Shown here piece after piece: positions 1 to 6,418 of a DNA stretch of 7,570 nucleotides. Position numbers and translations under genes: made by a program. Each line of letters starts with the position of its first letter. Positions within the stretch are counted from its first letter, which is position 1. The stretch is from Acidobacteriota bacterium (GTDB taxonomy: Bacteria > Acidobacteriota > Terriglobia > Terriglobales > Acidobacteriaceae), in NCBI GenBank assembly GCA_021798235.1, contig JAJZMO010000330.1:2903-10472 (forward strand). The letters are read 5' to 3'. Below the pieces are notes generated by a model. That model worked only from the letters and a program-made list of their open reading frames with translations. It had not been told where the DNA came from and did not search any database.

Positions 1-510
1 CAATTCCTGCGAGCGCAGCAAGTGGTTGGGGTCGCGTGGCCCGCGTGGATTGTTGAGCTTAAGGTTCTCCAGCGTGTACGTCCGGTAGAGCAGCAACCCG
101 CCGGGAGCGAGCAGTTTTGGCAGCAGCGGCAGCAGCGCACGCTCCAGGAAAAAGGAGACGAGAACAAAGGCAAAGGTGCGCTGTTCATCTATCCACGACG
201 GCACCACAGTTTGTGCCGTGTCGCAGCGGAGAGCCACTCGCGTCTCCAACTTCGCAGTCACGGCCCGCTCTTGCGCGACAGACAAGGCTGCCTGAGAAAA
301 ATCCGCCAGCGTCATCTGCCAGCCTTGCTGCGCCAGCCACAGGGCATGGTGCCCAGCGCCTCCGGCTAAATCCAAACCCTCCGCCCCGGCTGGCAGCAGC
401 GGGAGCAGATAATCGCGGTGCGCGTCCAGGACGAATGGGTCTGGCTCGCGGAATCCAAACTCACCGTTCTGGTACCGGGTATTCCACTGCTGCTGTTCGT
501 CGCTGGTCAT
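1..510 (-). CDS. TehB-like class I SAM-dependent methyltransferase, C-terminus beyond the window
   Basis: The reverse strand encodes 170 residues from an ATG at 510 to the left edge with no stop, so the 3' end is missing. The protein starts with a WNTRY motif (residues 9-13), typical of the N-terminal helix in TehB-like methyltransferases. SAM-binding motif I follows at about 46-61 (LDLAGGAGHHALWLA), with an acidic residue after the next strand (D70) and a post-motif region near 112-121. A PGG turn at 136-138 precedes a strand and the segment GPRDPNHLL (157-165), close to the family's usual 'rP.np.hLL..gEL' ending, so perhaps 30 residues are missing. In motif I the usual 'GRNAL' is GHHAL, which is a little unusual. 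The substrate cannot be read from sequence; TehB itself methylates tellurite, but many relatives have unknown substrates. The gene is divergent from gatB across a 90-bp gap. No strong Shine-Dalgarno precedes the ATG. I am sure of the fold, not of the role. Confidence 0.85.
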   Translation of the reverse strand, partial: MTSDEQQQWNTRYQNGEFGFREPDPFVLDAHRDYLLPLLPAGAEGLDLAGGAGHHALWLAQQGWQMTLADFSQAALSVAQERAVTAKLETRVALRCDTAQTVVPSWIDEQRTFAFVLVSFFLERALLPLLPKLLAPGGLLLYRTYTLENLKLNNPRGPRDPNHLLRSQEL

Positions 511-600
511 CTCGGTAGAAACAGTTTAACCAATATCCCCTCTGGGTTGACGGCCCTCAGCCTCTGTTCCACTCTCCCCGCTGGTAGAATGGGAGCCAGC
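511..600. promoter_or_regulatory. Divergent intergenic region between the methyltransferase gene and gatB
   Basis: This 90-bp gap must hold the 5' signals of both divergent genes. A TTGACG (547-552) resembles a -35 box, but no good -10 lies about 17 bp downstream. TAGAAT (585-590) resembles a -10, but it would place the transcript start almost at the gatB ATG. A GGGAG at 591-595, 5 nt before the ATG at 601, is the likely gatB ribosome-binding site. No operator palindrome or riboswitch-like fold stands out. A promoter is inferred from gene arrangement rather than from a convincing motif. Confidence 0.35.
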
Positions 601-2076
601 ATGGCATCGACAACAGCGCTTTCTCCTGAGATTCTCGCCAAGTATGAGCCGGTGATCGGCTTGGAAGTTCACGTGCAACTGCAGACGGAGACGAAGGCCT
701 TTTGCGGCTGCTCGTCGCGGTTTGGCGCAGCGCCGAACACGCAGGTCTGCCCGGTCTGCCTGGGTCTGCCCGGCGCATTGCCCGTGTTGAACCGTCGCGC
801 GGTGGAGTTTGCCACGCTGGCCTCGATGGCCATCCACTGTCAGGTGAGCGAGACGTCCATTTTTGCGCGCAAGAATTATTTTTATCCCGACCTGCCCAAG
901 GGCTACCAGATTTCACAATTCGACAAGCCGCTAGCTGAGCATGGCTGGATTGACGTGCCCACGCCGGCAGGCACGAAGCGCATCGGCATCACGCGGCTGC
1001 ACTTGGAAGAGGATGCGGGCAAGAGCATGCACGACGGCTTTGCTGATTCGCGCGAGCGCACCTATTTGGATCTGAACCGCTGCGGCACGCCGCTGGCCGA
1101 GATTGTCAGCGAGCCGGACATGCGCAGCCCGGACGAGGCATTTGAGTATCTGACGCGACTGAAGGAAATTTTGCTGTACACGGGCGTCAGCGATTGCAAT
1201 ATGGAGGAAGGCTCACTGCGCTGCGATGCCAACGTGAGCGTTCGGTTGAAGGGCGCGCCCAAGTTTGGCGCCAAGGCTGAGGTGAAAAACGTCAACAGCT
1301 TCCGCTTTGTACGCGCCGCGTTGGAGTATGAGATTGAGCGCCAGATTGAAGTGCTCGAATCTGGCGGGCGCGTGCTGCAGGAGACGCGGCTGTGGAATGT
1401 GAACGAAGGCCGCACCTACGCGATGCGCTCCAAAGAACAGGCGCATGATTACCGTTATTTTCCCGAACCGGATCTGCCGCCTCTGGTCGTCTCTGCCGCA
1501 TGGCAGGCGGAGATTCGCGCGCGGATGCCTGAGCTGCCCGAAGCGCGGCGCGCCCGCATGGTGGCCGAGTACGAGATTACCGAGCAGGATGCGCAGGTGT
1601 TGACAGCAACGCGCGCGCTGGCGGATCAGTTTGAAGAGGCAGCAAAGGCTTCGAAGAGTCCCAAGCGCGTGGCGAACCTGGTGCAGGGCGAGATTGCAGG
1701 ACGATTGAAGGCTGCCGGGCTGGAAATGGAGCAGTCACCCGTAACCATGCGCGGCATTGCGTTGGCGGCGGATTTGACCGAGAGCGGCGAGCTGTCCAGC
1801 AAGCTGCTCAAGCAACTGCTGGACCGTTGCTTTGAAGCGGGCGAAGATTTCTCCGTAGTCTACGAGCGCGAAAAACCGCAGCAGATCAGCGATGCCTCCG
1901 TGCTGGAGCCGATGATTGATGAGATCATCGCCGCCAATCCCAAACAGGTGGAGCAATACCGCGCGGGCAAGAAGACCGTGGCCGCATTTTTTGTTGGACA
2001 GGTGATGCGCATGTCGAAGGGGCAGGCAAACCCTACGTTGCTGAATGAACTGGTGGCGAAAAAGCTGGACGCATAA
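601..2076 (+). CDS. gatB: Aspartyl/glutamyl-tRNA(Asn/Gln) amidotransferase subunit B
   Basis: GatB is the tRNA-binding kinase subunit of the GatCAB complex. It activates the side chain of Glu-tRNA(Gln) or Asp-tRNA(Asn) with ATP so that ammonia released by GatA can amidate it. The 491-residue product has the usual length. It opens with [13 protein letters not shown] (15-27), followed by the zinc-site cysteines C35, C37, C50 and C53. The family signature [14 protein letters not shown] lies at 156-169, [10 protein letters not shown] at 206-215 and [18 protein letters not shown] at 278-295. The C-terminal GatB/YqeY helical domain ends with the typical [20 protein letters not shown] chose ATG 601 because GGGAG sits 5 nt upstream and the family begins here. 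An in-frame ATG at 589 and an open frame back to 418 would add unconserved residues. gatA and gatC are not in the window. kdsA follows after 10 bp, so the two are probably co-transcribed. Confidence 0.97.
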   Translation: MASTTALSPEILAKYEPVIGLEVHVQLQTETKAFCGCSSRFGAAPNTQVCPVCLGLPGALPVLNRRAVEFATLASMAIHCQVSETSIFARKNYFYPDLPKGYQISQFDKPLAEHGWIDVPTPAGTKRIGITRLHLEEDAGKSMHDGFADSRERTYLDLNRCGTPLAEIVSEPDMRSPDEAFEYLTRLKEILLYTGVSDCNMEEGSLRCDANVSVRLKGAPKFGAKAEVKNVNSFRFVRAALEYEIERQIEVLESGGRVLQETRLWNVNEGRTYAMRSKEQAHDYRYFPEPDLPPLVVSAAWQAEIRARMPELPEARRARMVAEYEITEQDAQVLTATRALADQFEEAAKASKSPKRVANLVQGEIAGRLKAAGLEMEQSPVTMRGIALAADLTESGELSSKLLKQLLDRCFEAGEDFSVVYEREKPQQISDASVLEPMIDEIIAANPKQVEQYRAGKKTVAAFFVGQVMRMSKGQANPTLLNELVAKKLDA

Positions 2077-2081
2077 AAGGG
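2077..2081 (+). promoter_or_regulatory. Ribosome-binding site supporting the kdsA GTG start
   Basis: AAGGG lies directly after the gatB stop codon and 5 nt before the GTG at 2087. It favours that GTG over the in-frame ATG at 2045, which lies inside gatB and has no conserved sequence after it. The ATG at 2085 is in another frame and is followed at once by a stop. Confidence 0.6.
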
Positions 2082-2086
2082 CGAAT

Positions 2087-2926
2087 GTGATCGAAGAATT
2101 TGAAATTGGCAGCGTTCGTGTTGGGCAGGGGCAATTTTTTTTAATTGCCGGGCCTTGCGTGATCGAAAGTGAAGCGCACGCACGTTCCATGGCGGACTCC
2201 TTACAACGCATTACCGCCGACATGGGCATTCCTTACATATTTAAAGCAAGTTATGACAAAGCGAATCGAACCGCTGCACGAAGTTTTCGCGGCCCCGGAA
2301 TCGTGGAGGGTTGCCGAATTTTACGCAGCATCGCGCGATCCAATGGAATGCCGATTTTGACCGATGTGCATCAAGCATCCGATTGCGCCTTGGTTGCTGA
2401 ATCTGTGGATGTATTGCAAATTCCCGCATTCTTGTGCCGGCAGACGGACTTGCTCCTTGCTGCAGCGGCTACAGGCCGCGCAGTGAATATCAAAAAAGGC
2501 CAGTTTGTTGCCCCGCACGATATGCGCCCAGCCGTGGAGAAAGTCTCGGAAGCAGGGAACTGCCGTGTCTTCGTAACAGAACGCGGTGCCAGCTTTGGCT
2601 ATAACAACTTGGTTGTGGATATGCGCTCTTTGGCCATCATGCGCGGCTTTGCGCCCGTGGTCTTTGATGCAACGCATTCCGTGCAGTTGCCGTCTGCTCA
2701 AAACGGAGTCTCGGGCGGCCAACCGGAGTTTATCCCCGTGCTGGCCCGCGCTGCCGTTGCTGCGGGCGTGGATGGAATTTTTCTGGAGGTACACGACGAT
2801 CCAGCCAATGCGAAATCCGATGGAGCCAATGCTTTGGACTTAAAACATCTACGCAGACTCCTGGAAACTTTGTTGGCGATTCAGGAATCAGTTCGCGGCA
2901 AGAAAAATGAGAAACTTGTGAAGTAA
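2087..2926 (+). CDS. kdsA: 3-deoxy-8-phosphooctulonate (KDO 8-phosphate) synthase, metal-dependent type
   Basis: KdsA condenses phosphoenolpyruvate with arabinose 5-phosphate to KDO 8-phosphate in the cytoplasm, the committed step to the KDO of LPS inner core. The product is 279 residues from a GTG start; E. coli KdsA has 284. It is a single TIM barrel with AGPCVIES (21-28), [10 protein letters not shown] (52-61), the RGPG turn (68-71), [11 protein letters not shown] (113-123), [19 protein letters not shown] (164-182), DATHSVQLP (194-202) and FLEVHDDP (232-239). Cys24, His197, Glu234 and Asp245 match the four metal ligands of the Aquifex class II enzyme. The E. coli class I enzyme has Asn in place of this Cys, so I infer a metal-dependent enzyme. 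The sequence also reads closer to Aquifex than to E. coli in [15 protein letters not shown] and DATHSVQLP. Codon use is visibly more A/T-rich at wobble positions than in gatB. A tRNA gene starts 5 bp after the stop. Confidence 0.96.
   Translation: MIEEFEIGSVRVGQGQFFLIAGPCVIESEAHARSMADSLQRITADMGIPYIFKASYDKANRTAARSFRGPGIVEGCRILRSIARSNGMPILTDVHQASDCALVAESVDVLQIPAFLCRQTDLLLAAAATGRAVNIKKGQFVAPHDMRPAVEKVSEAGNCRVFVTERGASFGYNNLVVDMRSLAIMRGFAPVVFDATHSVQLPSAQNGVSGGQPEFIPVLARAAVAAGVDGIFLEVHDDPANAKSDGANALDLKHLRRLLETLLAIQESVRGKKNEKLVK
2130..2149. repeat. Short inverted repeat around a T8 tract in the kdsA 5' region
   Basis: GGCAATT (2130-2136) and AATTGCC (2143-2149) form a perfect 7-bp inverted repeat with a TTTTTT loop. 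The T run spans 2135-2142. It lies inside kdsA, encoding F17-F18-L19 just before the metal-ligand Cys24. It is directly visible; any function is unknown. It is not a terminator, because the T tract is in the loop and the conserved protein continues through it. Confidence 0.6.
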
Positions 2927-2931
2927 CCCTT

Positions 2932-3008
2932 GGCCCCGTAGCTCAGGTGGATAGAGCGACGGTTTCCTAAACCGCAGGTCGGAAGTTCGAATCTTCCCGG
3001 GGCCACCA
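2932..3008 (+). tRNA. tRNA-Arg, anticodon CCU (reads AGG)
   Basis: The gene folds as a full cloverleaf. The acceptor stem is GGCCCCG (2932-2938) with CGGGGCC (2998-3004). The D stem is GCTC (2941-2944) with GAGC (2954-2957), and its loop contains GG at 2949-2950. The anticodon arm is ACGGT (2959-2963), loop TTCCTAA with anticodon CCT at 2966-2968, and ACCGC (2971-2975). The variable loop is AGGTC, and the T stem is GGAAG with CTTCC around TTCGAAT (2986-2992). The discriminator is A3005 and CCA is encoded (3006-3008). Every stem pairs fully except 27-43, which is A2959 against C2975. The gene begins 5 bp after the kdsA stop with no terminator or room for a normal promoter between them, so it is probably processed from a gatB-kdsA transcript. 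Confidence 0.96.
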
Positions 3009-3106
3009 ACTCCACATAGGCCGTTAAAATTGAAGCAGATGCCGGATTTACCTCCACAAAGCCTTGAATATATTACGTCCGATAACAAGTATTCTGTAAA
3101 GTAAAG
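3009..3106. other. Convergent AT-rich intergenic gap between tRNA-Arg and the flippase gene
   Basis: This 98-bp stretch is where the plus-strand gatB-kdsA-tRNA unit meets the minus-strand operon. It is more AT-rich than the coding regions. I see no GC-rich hairpin with a T tract on either strand, so no intrinsic terminator can be called. The 7-mer TAGGCCG occurs at 3017-3023 and again at 3108-3114, and GTAAA is doubled at 3096-3105. A 21-codon plus-strand frame (3039-3104) has only a weak GAAG upstream and is not supported as a gene. No second copy of the tRNA 3' end is present, so there is no sign of an integration site here. Confidence 0.5.
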
Positions 3107-4657
3107 CTAGGCCGCAAATCCTGCCGTCCTGCCCCGCAGCTTTCCCAGGGCTAATTTCAAAATCGGCAGCAAATTGAAGAGCCAATACGCCACGGCCCCG
3201 ACACTGACGGCGCAAAGTATGGCCGCACCTGCCTGGGTCCAACTGCCTGCCTGCCAAGTGTGGCTTAGCAGCCAAGCCGTTGCCGCCAGCCCCACCATGC
3301 TCAACCCAAGAAGGCGCAGTGTTGCATGCCTGGTTCCCGGAGTCCCTCCCAACGCCGACGCAGCGTCTGCTGGCGCAGCGGCCGCAAACAGCCGCTGATT
3401 CATGCGCAGCATTTGCGCCACCTGATAGAGCTCTACCGCCAGCCACGCCAGTAAAAAGCCCAGCATCCCCAGCCAGCGCACCATGGGCACGCTCATCAGC
3501 GCCAAAGCAACGTAGCTGCCAAACATGACACGGGCCAGATGCTCATGCGTATTGGTCGCAGATTGAAAATGAAATTTCTGCTCCTTGGCAGCCAGCACAA
3601 TAGCAATGGCAGCCATCCACACATACGGAGCCAACTGGTACAGCCCCGGTTGGTGCAGCCAGAGATGCAGCAGCACGGGAGAGAGCAACAGCAAGCTCAG
3701 ATTCGCCGTGGGAGCCAGAGCGTAGATCAATCGCTCCGAGTAACCGTAGAGCCGCGCCAGCATGGGCCAATCTTCCCTGCCATAGAGCCGCGTAATCTCC
3801 GGCGCCAGCGATTGCGTCATTGCATTCAGCGCCTGCCGCACCATGGAGTAAATCGTGCGCATCACGGTGAATGCAACCACAACGAACGGGCCAATCTCAC
3901 GCTGCAACACCAGCACGGGAATTTCGTAGGACAAAAACGTACTCCAGCTAATCAGGCCAAAGTAGCCGCTGGGCTTCAACATCGACCGCGCCGCCGTGCG
4001 ATCCCAACCACGCAGGCGCGGAAAAATCTCTGGCGCGACGTGATGCACATGCAGCAGCATCATGCCTGCACCTACTGCGTAGGTGCCAAGCTGGCATGCG
4101 GCCAGCACAGGAAACGTCCAGCGCCGCCAAACGCCCAAGGCCGTCAGCAACACCATCGCCAGCCGCTGCCCGTTTACCCAAAGCACACCCGCGTGCGCGC
4201 GACTCAATACGGTGTATATGCCGGTTAAATATCCAAACAAAACCACCACCAGTACCTGCAGTGCCAAAAGATACAGCGTCAGCGTTGCCGTAGATTGCGG
4301 AATCGTCAGGTGCAGCAGGCTCTTGGCTGGCAGCACAAAGACCGCCAGCGCCGCGATGCCCGCCGTGCCCAGAATCCCCAGCAGCATCCGCAAGGCTGTG
4401 GACTGGCGCAGATGATAGCTGGCCATATCCTTTTGCTGATAGCGAATCGTCAAGTCTTGCGTCGTGTAGGTCTGGATGCCAAAATTCAGCGTGCTCAGAT
4501 ACGCGACCGCGCCGGAGAGCGCCAGCCACTCTCCATACAACGTCGCACCATAGCGGTACAAAAACAGTGGTGGCAGCAGCAGGCGCGTTACTAGATTCAC
4601 CACGTTGGAGGTGAGCAGCGCAGCCAGAACCTTCAGAATCCGACCCAGGCTACCCAT
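3107..4657 (-). CDS. Wzx-like polysaccharide/lipid-linked glycan flippase (MATE/MOP superfamily)
   Basis: The 516-residue product is strongly hydrophobic, with about 14 membrane segments that I place by eye near 8-34, 40-61, 88-110, 125-150, 157-177, 181-204, 230-250, 256-275, 308-333, 341-357, 376-393, 396-416, 446-465 and 475-500. This matches the topology and length of MOP-superfamily polysaccharide exporters. The N-terminal pattern of a first helix, then YRYGATLYGEWLALSG (35-50) and LNFGIQ (57-62), fits the 'lyGlw.l..s...yl..ldlGl' pattern of O-antigen/polysaccharide flippases. Such proteins flip undecaprenyl-linked glycans across the inner membrane. The stretch 425-445 is Ala/Gly/Pro-rich and probably a flexible cytoplasmic linker before the last two helices. 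The ATG at 4657 overlaps the end of the GT9 gene by 8 bp and has a good Shine-Dalgarno, so it is probably translationally coupled. It is the last gene of the operon. The glycan transported cannot be told from sequence. Confidence 0.85.
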   Translation of the reverse strand: MGSLGRILKVLAALLTSNVVNLVTRLLLPPLFLYRYGATLYGEWLALSGAVAYLSTLNFGIQTYTTQDLTIRYQQKDMASYHLRQSTALRMLLGILGTAGIAALAVFVLPAKSLLHLTIPQSTATLTLYLLALQVLVVVLFGYLTGIYTVLSRAHAGVLWVNGQRLAMVLLTALGVWRRWTFPVLAACQLGTYAVGAGMMLLHVHHVAPEIFPRLRGWDRTAARSMLKPSGYFGLISWSTFLSYEIPVLVLQREIGPFVVVAFTVMRTIYSMVRQALNAMTQSLAPEITRLYGREDWPMLARLYGYSERLIYALAPTANLSLLLLSPVLLHLWLHQPGLYQLAPYVWMAAIAIVLAAKEQKFHFQSATNTHEHLARVMFGSYVALALMSVPMVRWLGMLGFLLAWLAVELYQVAQMLRMNQRLFAAAAPADAASALGGTPGTRHATLRLLGLSMVGLAATAWLLSHTWQAGSWTQAGAAILCAVSVGAVAYWLFNLLPILKLALGKLRGRTAGFAA

Positions 4658-5882
4658 GCGCCTCCAATCGTTCTGCCGCGTGCAGGTTCAGCCCGGTGGC
4701 GGTACGTGCTGCGCGCGCTGTTTGCGATGGTGGAAAGTGGGTGAGCAAATCGTTGGCGGCGGCAAGAACCTGCTCGACGCTGATCTCATCCAAATACGGC
4801 TGCGCCGGATCCTTTCGTGTTGGGCCGTTCCACAACACGCGATATTTGGAATGACCCAGCGGCAGCCATTCGATGGGATTCTGCCAGCCCGGAGCGATCA
4901 CAGCTCCGGGCAATCCCACTGCGCGCGCAACATGGAAGGTTCCCGTGTCCAGGCTCACCGCTAGATCGCATTGGGATAGAACGGCGGCCAACTGCGGCAC
5001 GGTCGTTTTCCCGGCCAGATTGCTTCCCTGCTGTCGCAGCCCGGCGCGCAGCCGCTCAATGCGAGCAGACTCTTTGGCTCCGCCGACAAAGATTGGCTCC
5101 GCATCATAATGCGCAGCCAGCGTATCGATGACCTGCTGAAACCTCTGTTCCCGCCATTGGTTCGGTTGGCCGCCGCTGTTCTGCGTCACAAAGGCGATGC
5201 GTGTCCGCTCCTCCGACGGATCGGCGGCTCGCAACAATCGCCCGGCATGTTCACGATCCTGGCTCGTAAAAAACACCTGCGGCTCTAGTGCTGTGGCTGT
5301 GTGCCCCAGCGTGCGCAGAATCTCCAGGTTGGCATCGATCTGCGAAACGCCAAAGTGATACGCGAGCGGAAAATCAAACATCGGCTTGGCCACGATGTAG
5401 CCAACGCGCACGGCACGGCCCGTCATTGCAGCCAAAAACGCCAGCCGCGAACGTTGGTTGCCCAGTGTGGTGGCGATGCAGACCTCACCCGGCGGAAGCT
5501 GCTCATAGATGCGGTGTACATCGCGCAGCGCTCCGAAAAAGTCGCGCATCGGATCCGCCGTGACCGTACAGGAATTGATGTGCGGATTGTGTGCGTAGAC
5601 GCTGGCAGCCATCGGGCTGGCGGCAACGCAAATATAAGCGTCAGGGAGAACTTTACGAATCGCCGCAAACAAGGGCGTTGCGTGAACCGCGCTGCCCAGC
5701 GGCGTGTCATATTGCAGCAATAAAAAATTGCGGATACTGCGCAAATACTGCGCGTCCAAGGGCGGACGCTTTCGAAACGGGCGCTCCATTGCAGCCAGCA
5801 GGCGAAAGGCCTTGTACTTTGCAGAGCGCGGGGGTATGGCGAGCCGGTTGGGCATGTGCGCGTTGGCGATGCAGTGTTGCAC
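4650..5882 (-). CDS. Glycosyltransferase family 9 (ADP-heptose:LPS heptosyltransferase-like) protein
   Basis: The 410-residue product shows the two Rossmann halves of GT9/GT-B enzymes. The N-terminal half starts near residue 50 (RNFLLLQYDTPLGSAVHATP, 51-70), the position of the family's 'lG D vv.ttP.l' loop. The C-terminal half starts near 228 (IAFVTQNSGG), followed by QWREQRF (242-248), FVGG (265-268) and the nucleotide-sugar motif SLDTGTFHVARAVGLP (310-325), then a WLPL (339-342) segment. GT9 enzymes usually add heptose to LPS inner core at the cytoplasmic face. The loop Asp expected near residue 64 is Ser, and the Lys before the conserved Trp (243) is Asn241, so donor or activity may differ. 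The first 48 residues are basic and not part of the core fold. The start is uncertain: I chose GTG 5882, which shares one base with the upstream stop (TAGTG), but ATG 5855 is also possible; neither has a clear Shine-Dalgarno. Confidence 0.85.
   Translation of the reverse strand: MQHCIANAHMPNRLAIPPRSAKYKAFRLLAAMERPFRKRPPLDAQYLRSIRNFLLLQYDTPLGSAVHATPLFAAIRKVLPDAYICVAASPMAASVYAHNPHINSCTVTADPMRDFFGALRDVHRIYEQLPPGEVCIATTLGNQRSRLAFLAAMTGRAVRVGYIVAKPMFDFPLAYHFGVSQIDANLEILRTLGHTATALEPQVFFTSQDREHAGRLLRAADPSEERTRIAFVTQNSGGQPNQWREQRFQQVIDTLAAHYDAEPIFVGGAKESARIERLRAGLRQQGSNLAGKTTVPQLAAVLSQCDLAVSLDTGTFHVARAVGLPGAVIAPGWQNPIEWLPLGHSKYRVLWNGPTRKDPAQPYLDEISVEQVLAAANDLLTHFPPSQTARAARTATGLNLHAAERLEAHG
4661..4666 (-). 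promoter_or_regulatory. Ribosome-binding site of the flippase gene, inside the GT9 gene
   Basis: Read on the minus strand, TGGAGG stands 3 nt before the ATG at 4657. The spacing is short, but the motif is strong and no other start codon lies nearby in this frame. It lies in the last codons of the GT9 gene, so ribosomes finishing GT9 could reinitiate here. Confidence 0.6.
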
Positions 5883-6418
5883 TACATCTTATAGCGGCCC
5901 AGGTCTTCGTCGTTCAAGTGCTCCAGCCAGCGGCGCAATTCATCAGGAGAAAAATTTTCCACGCCAGCGTTGGTCAGCTTGGCGGCGCGCACCACGGGTT
6001 CGGCGACAAAGATGGGACAATCCATGCGCAGGGCCAGCGCGAGAGCATCCGAAGGCCGCGCATCCATGCTCGTCCATTCCCCGCCCCGCTCCATCCATAG
6101 CACGGCGTAGAACGTGTCATCCTTCAATTCCGTAATCACCACGCGGCGCAACACGGCATCGGTGCTGCGCAAAAGCTGGATCATCAAATCATGCGTCATG
6201 GGCCGGGGCGTGGTGGTCTTTTCAATCTCCAGCGCAATGGCGTTGGCTTCAAAGATGCCCACCCAGATCGGCACCACGGCCTCGCCGTGCATGTCTTTGA
6301 GCACCACGATCGGCATATTGGTCACCGGGTCCATCATCAGTCCGCGAATGCGCACCTCGATCATGCCATCGCTGTCCGCAGGCGTGGCGGCTTCTGGTTT
6401 GGAAGGTGTCGTGTTCAT
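5882..6418 (-). CDS. Bifunctional nuclease (BFN/DUF151) family protein
   Basis: The 178-residue product carries one complete BFN domain (PF02577) from about 19 to 150. Visible signatures are IRGLMMDP (24-31), VVLKDMHG (38-45), VPIWVGIFEANAIALE (49-64), PRPMTHDLM (71-79), the TFYAVL strand (102-107) and the strongly conserved DARPSDALALALR (119-131). Members from plants and archaea have been reported to have DNase and RNase activity, and some bacterial members are linked to stress responses. The function here is inferred from family only. The first 17 residues are low-complexity and the C-terminus is charged. ATG 6418 is chosen over a TTG at 6424 because AGGAGG lies 7 nt before the ATG but only 1 nt from the TTG. 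The start overlaps the miaB stop as ATGA, and the stop shares one base with the GT9 GTG, so coupling on both sides is likely. Confidence 0.93.
   Translation of the reverse strand: MNTTPSKPEAATPADSDGMIEVRIRGLMMDPVTNMPIVVLKDMHGEAVVPIWVGIFEANAIALEIEKTTTPRPMTHDLMIQLLRSTDAVLRRVVITELKDDTFYAVLWMERGGEWTSMDARPSDALALALRMDCPIFVAEPVVRAAKLTNAGVENFSPDELRRWLEHLNDEDLGRYKM

Noticed and set aside
22..518. Two plus-strand frames (22-369 and 117-518) over the methyltransferase
   Set aside because: Both are low-complexity shadows; the minus strand carries clear methyltransferase motifs throughout.
418..600. N-terminal extension of gatB from an ATG at 418
   Set aside because: It runs antisense to the methyltransferase, adds 61 residues with no family similarity, and the conserved GatB sequence and ribosome-binding site support ATG 601.
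2045..2086. kdsA start at ATG 2045, inside gatB
   Set aside because: The added 14 residues are the gatB end read in another frame and match nothing in KdsA; GTG 2087 has a ribosome-binding site and gives the normal length.
1735..2229. A 164-codon minus-strand frame across the gatB-kdsA junction
   Set aside because: It spans two well-identified genes in antisense and shows no domain or ribosome-binding site.
2888..3088. A 66-codon minus-strand frame across the tRNA-Arg gene (contains [25 protein letters not shown] sequence)
   Set aside because: It is the antisense translation of the tRNA. This kind of peptide is a well-known spurious database entry made by translating tRNA genes.
3039..3104. 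A 21-codon plus-strand small frame after the tRNA
   Set aside because: It has only a weak GAAG upstream and no recognisable sequence; such a short frame is expected by chance.
2932..3114. tRNA-Arg as an attachment site of an integrated element, with TAGGCCG repeats at 3017 and 3108 as possible direct repeats
   Set aside because: No copy of the tRNA 3' end, no integrase and no mobile genes are seen, and a 7-base repeat is easily random.
3539..4228. A 229-codon plus-strand frame antisense to the flippase gene
   Set aside because: It is rich in Gln, Arg and His with no recognisable domain, as expected for a shadow of a hydrophobic GC-rich gene. The opposite strand encodes a coherent 14-TM protein.
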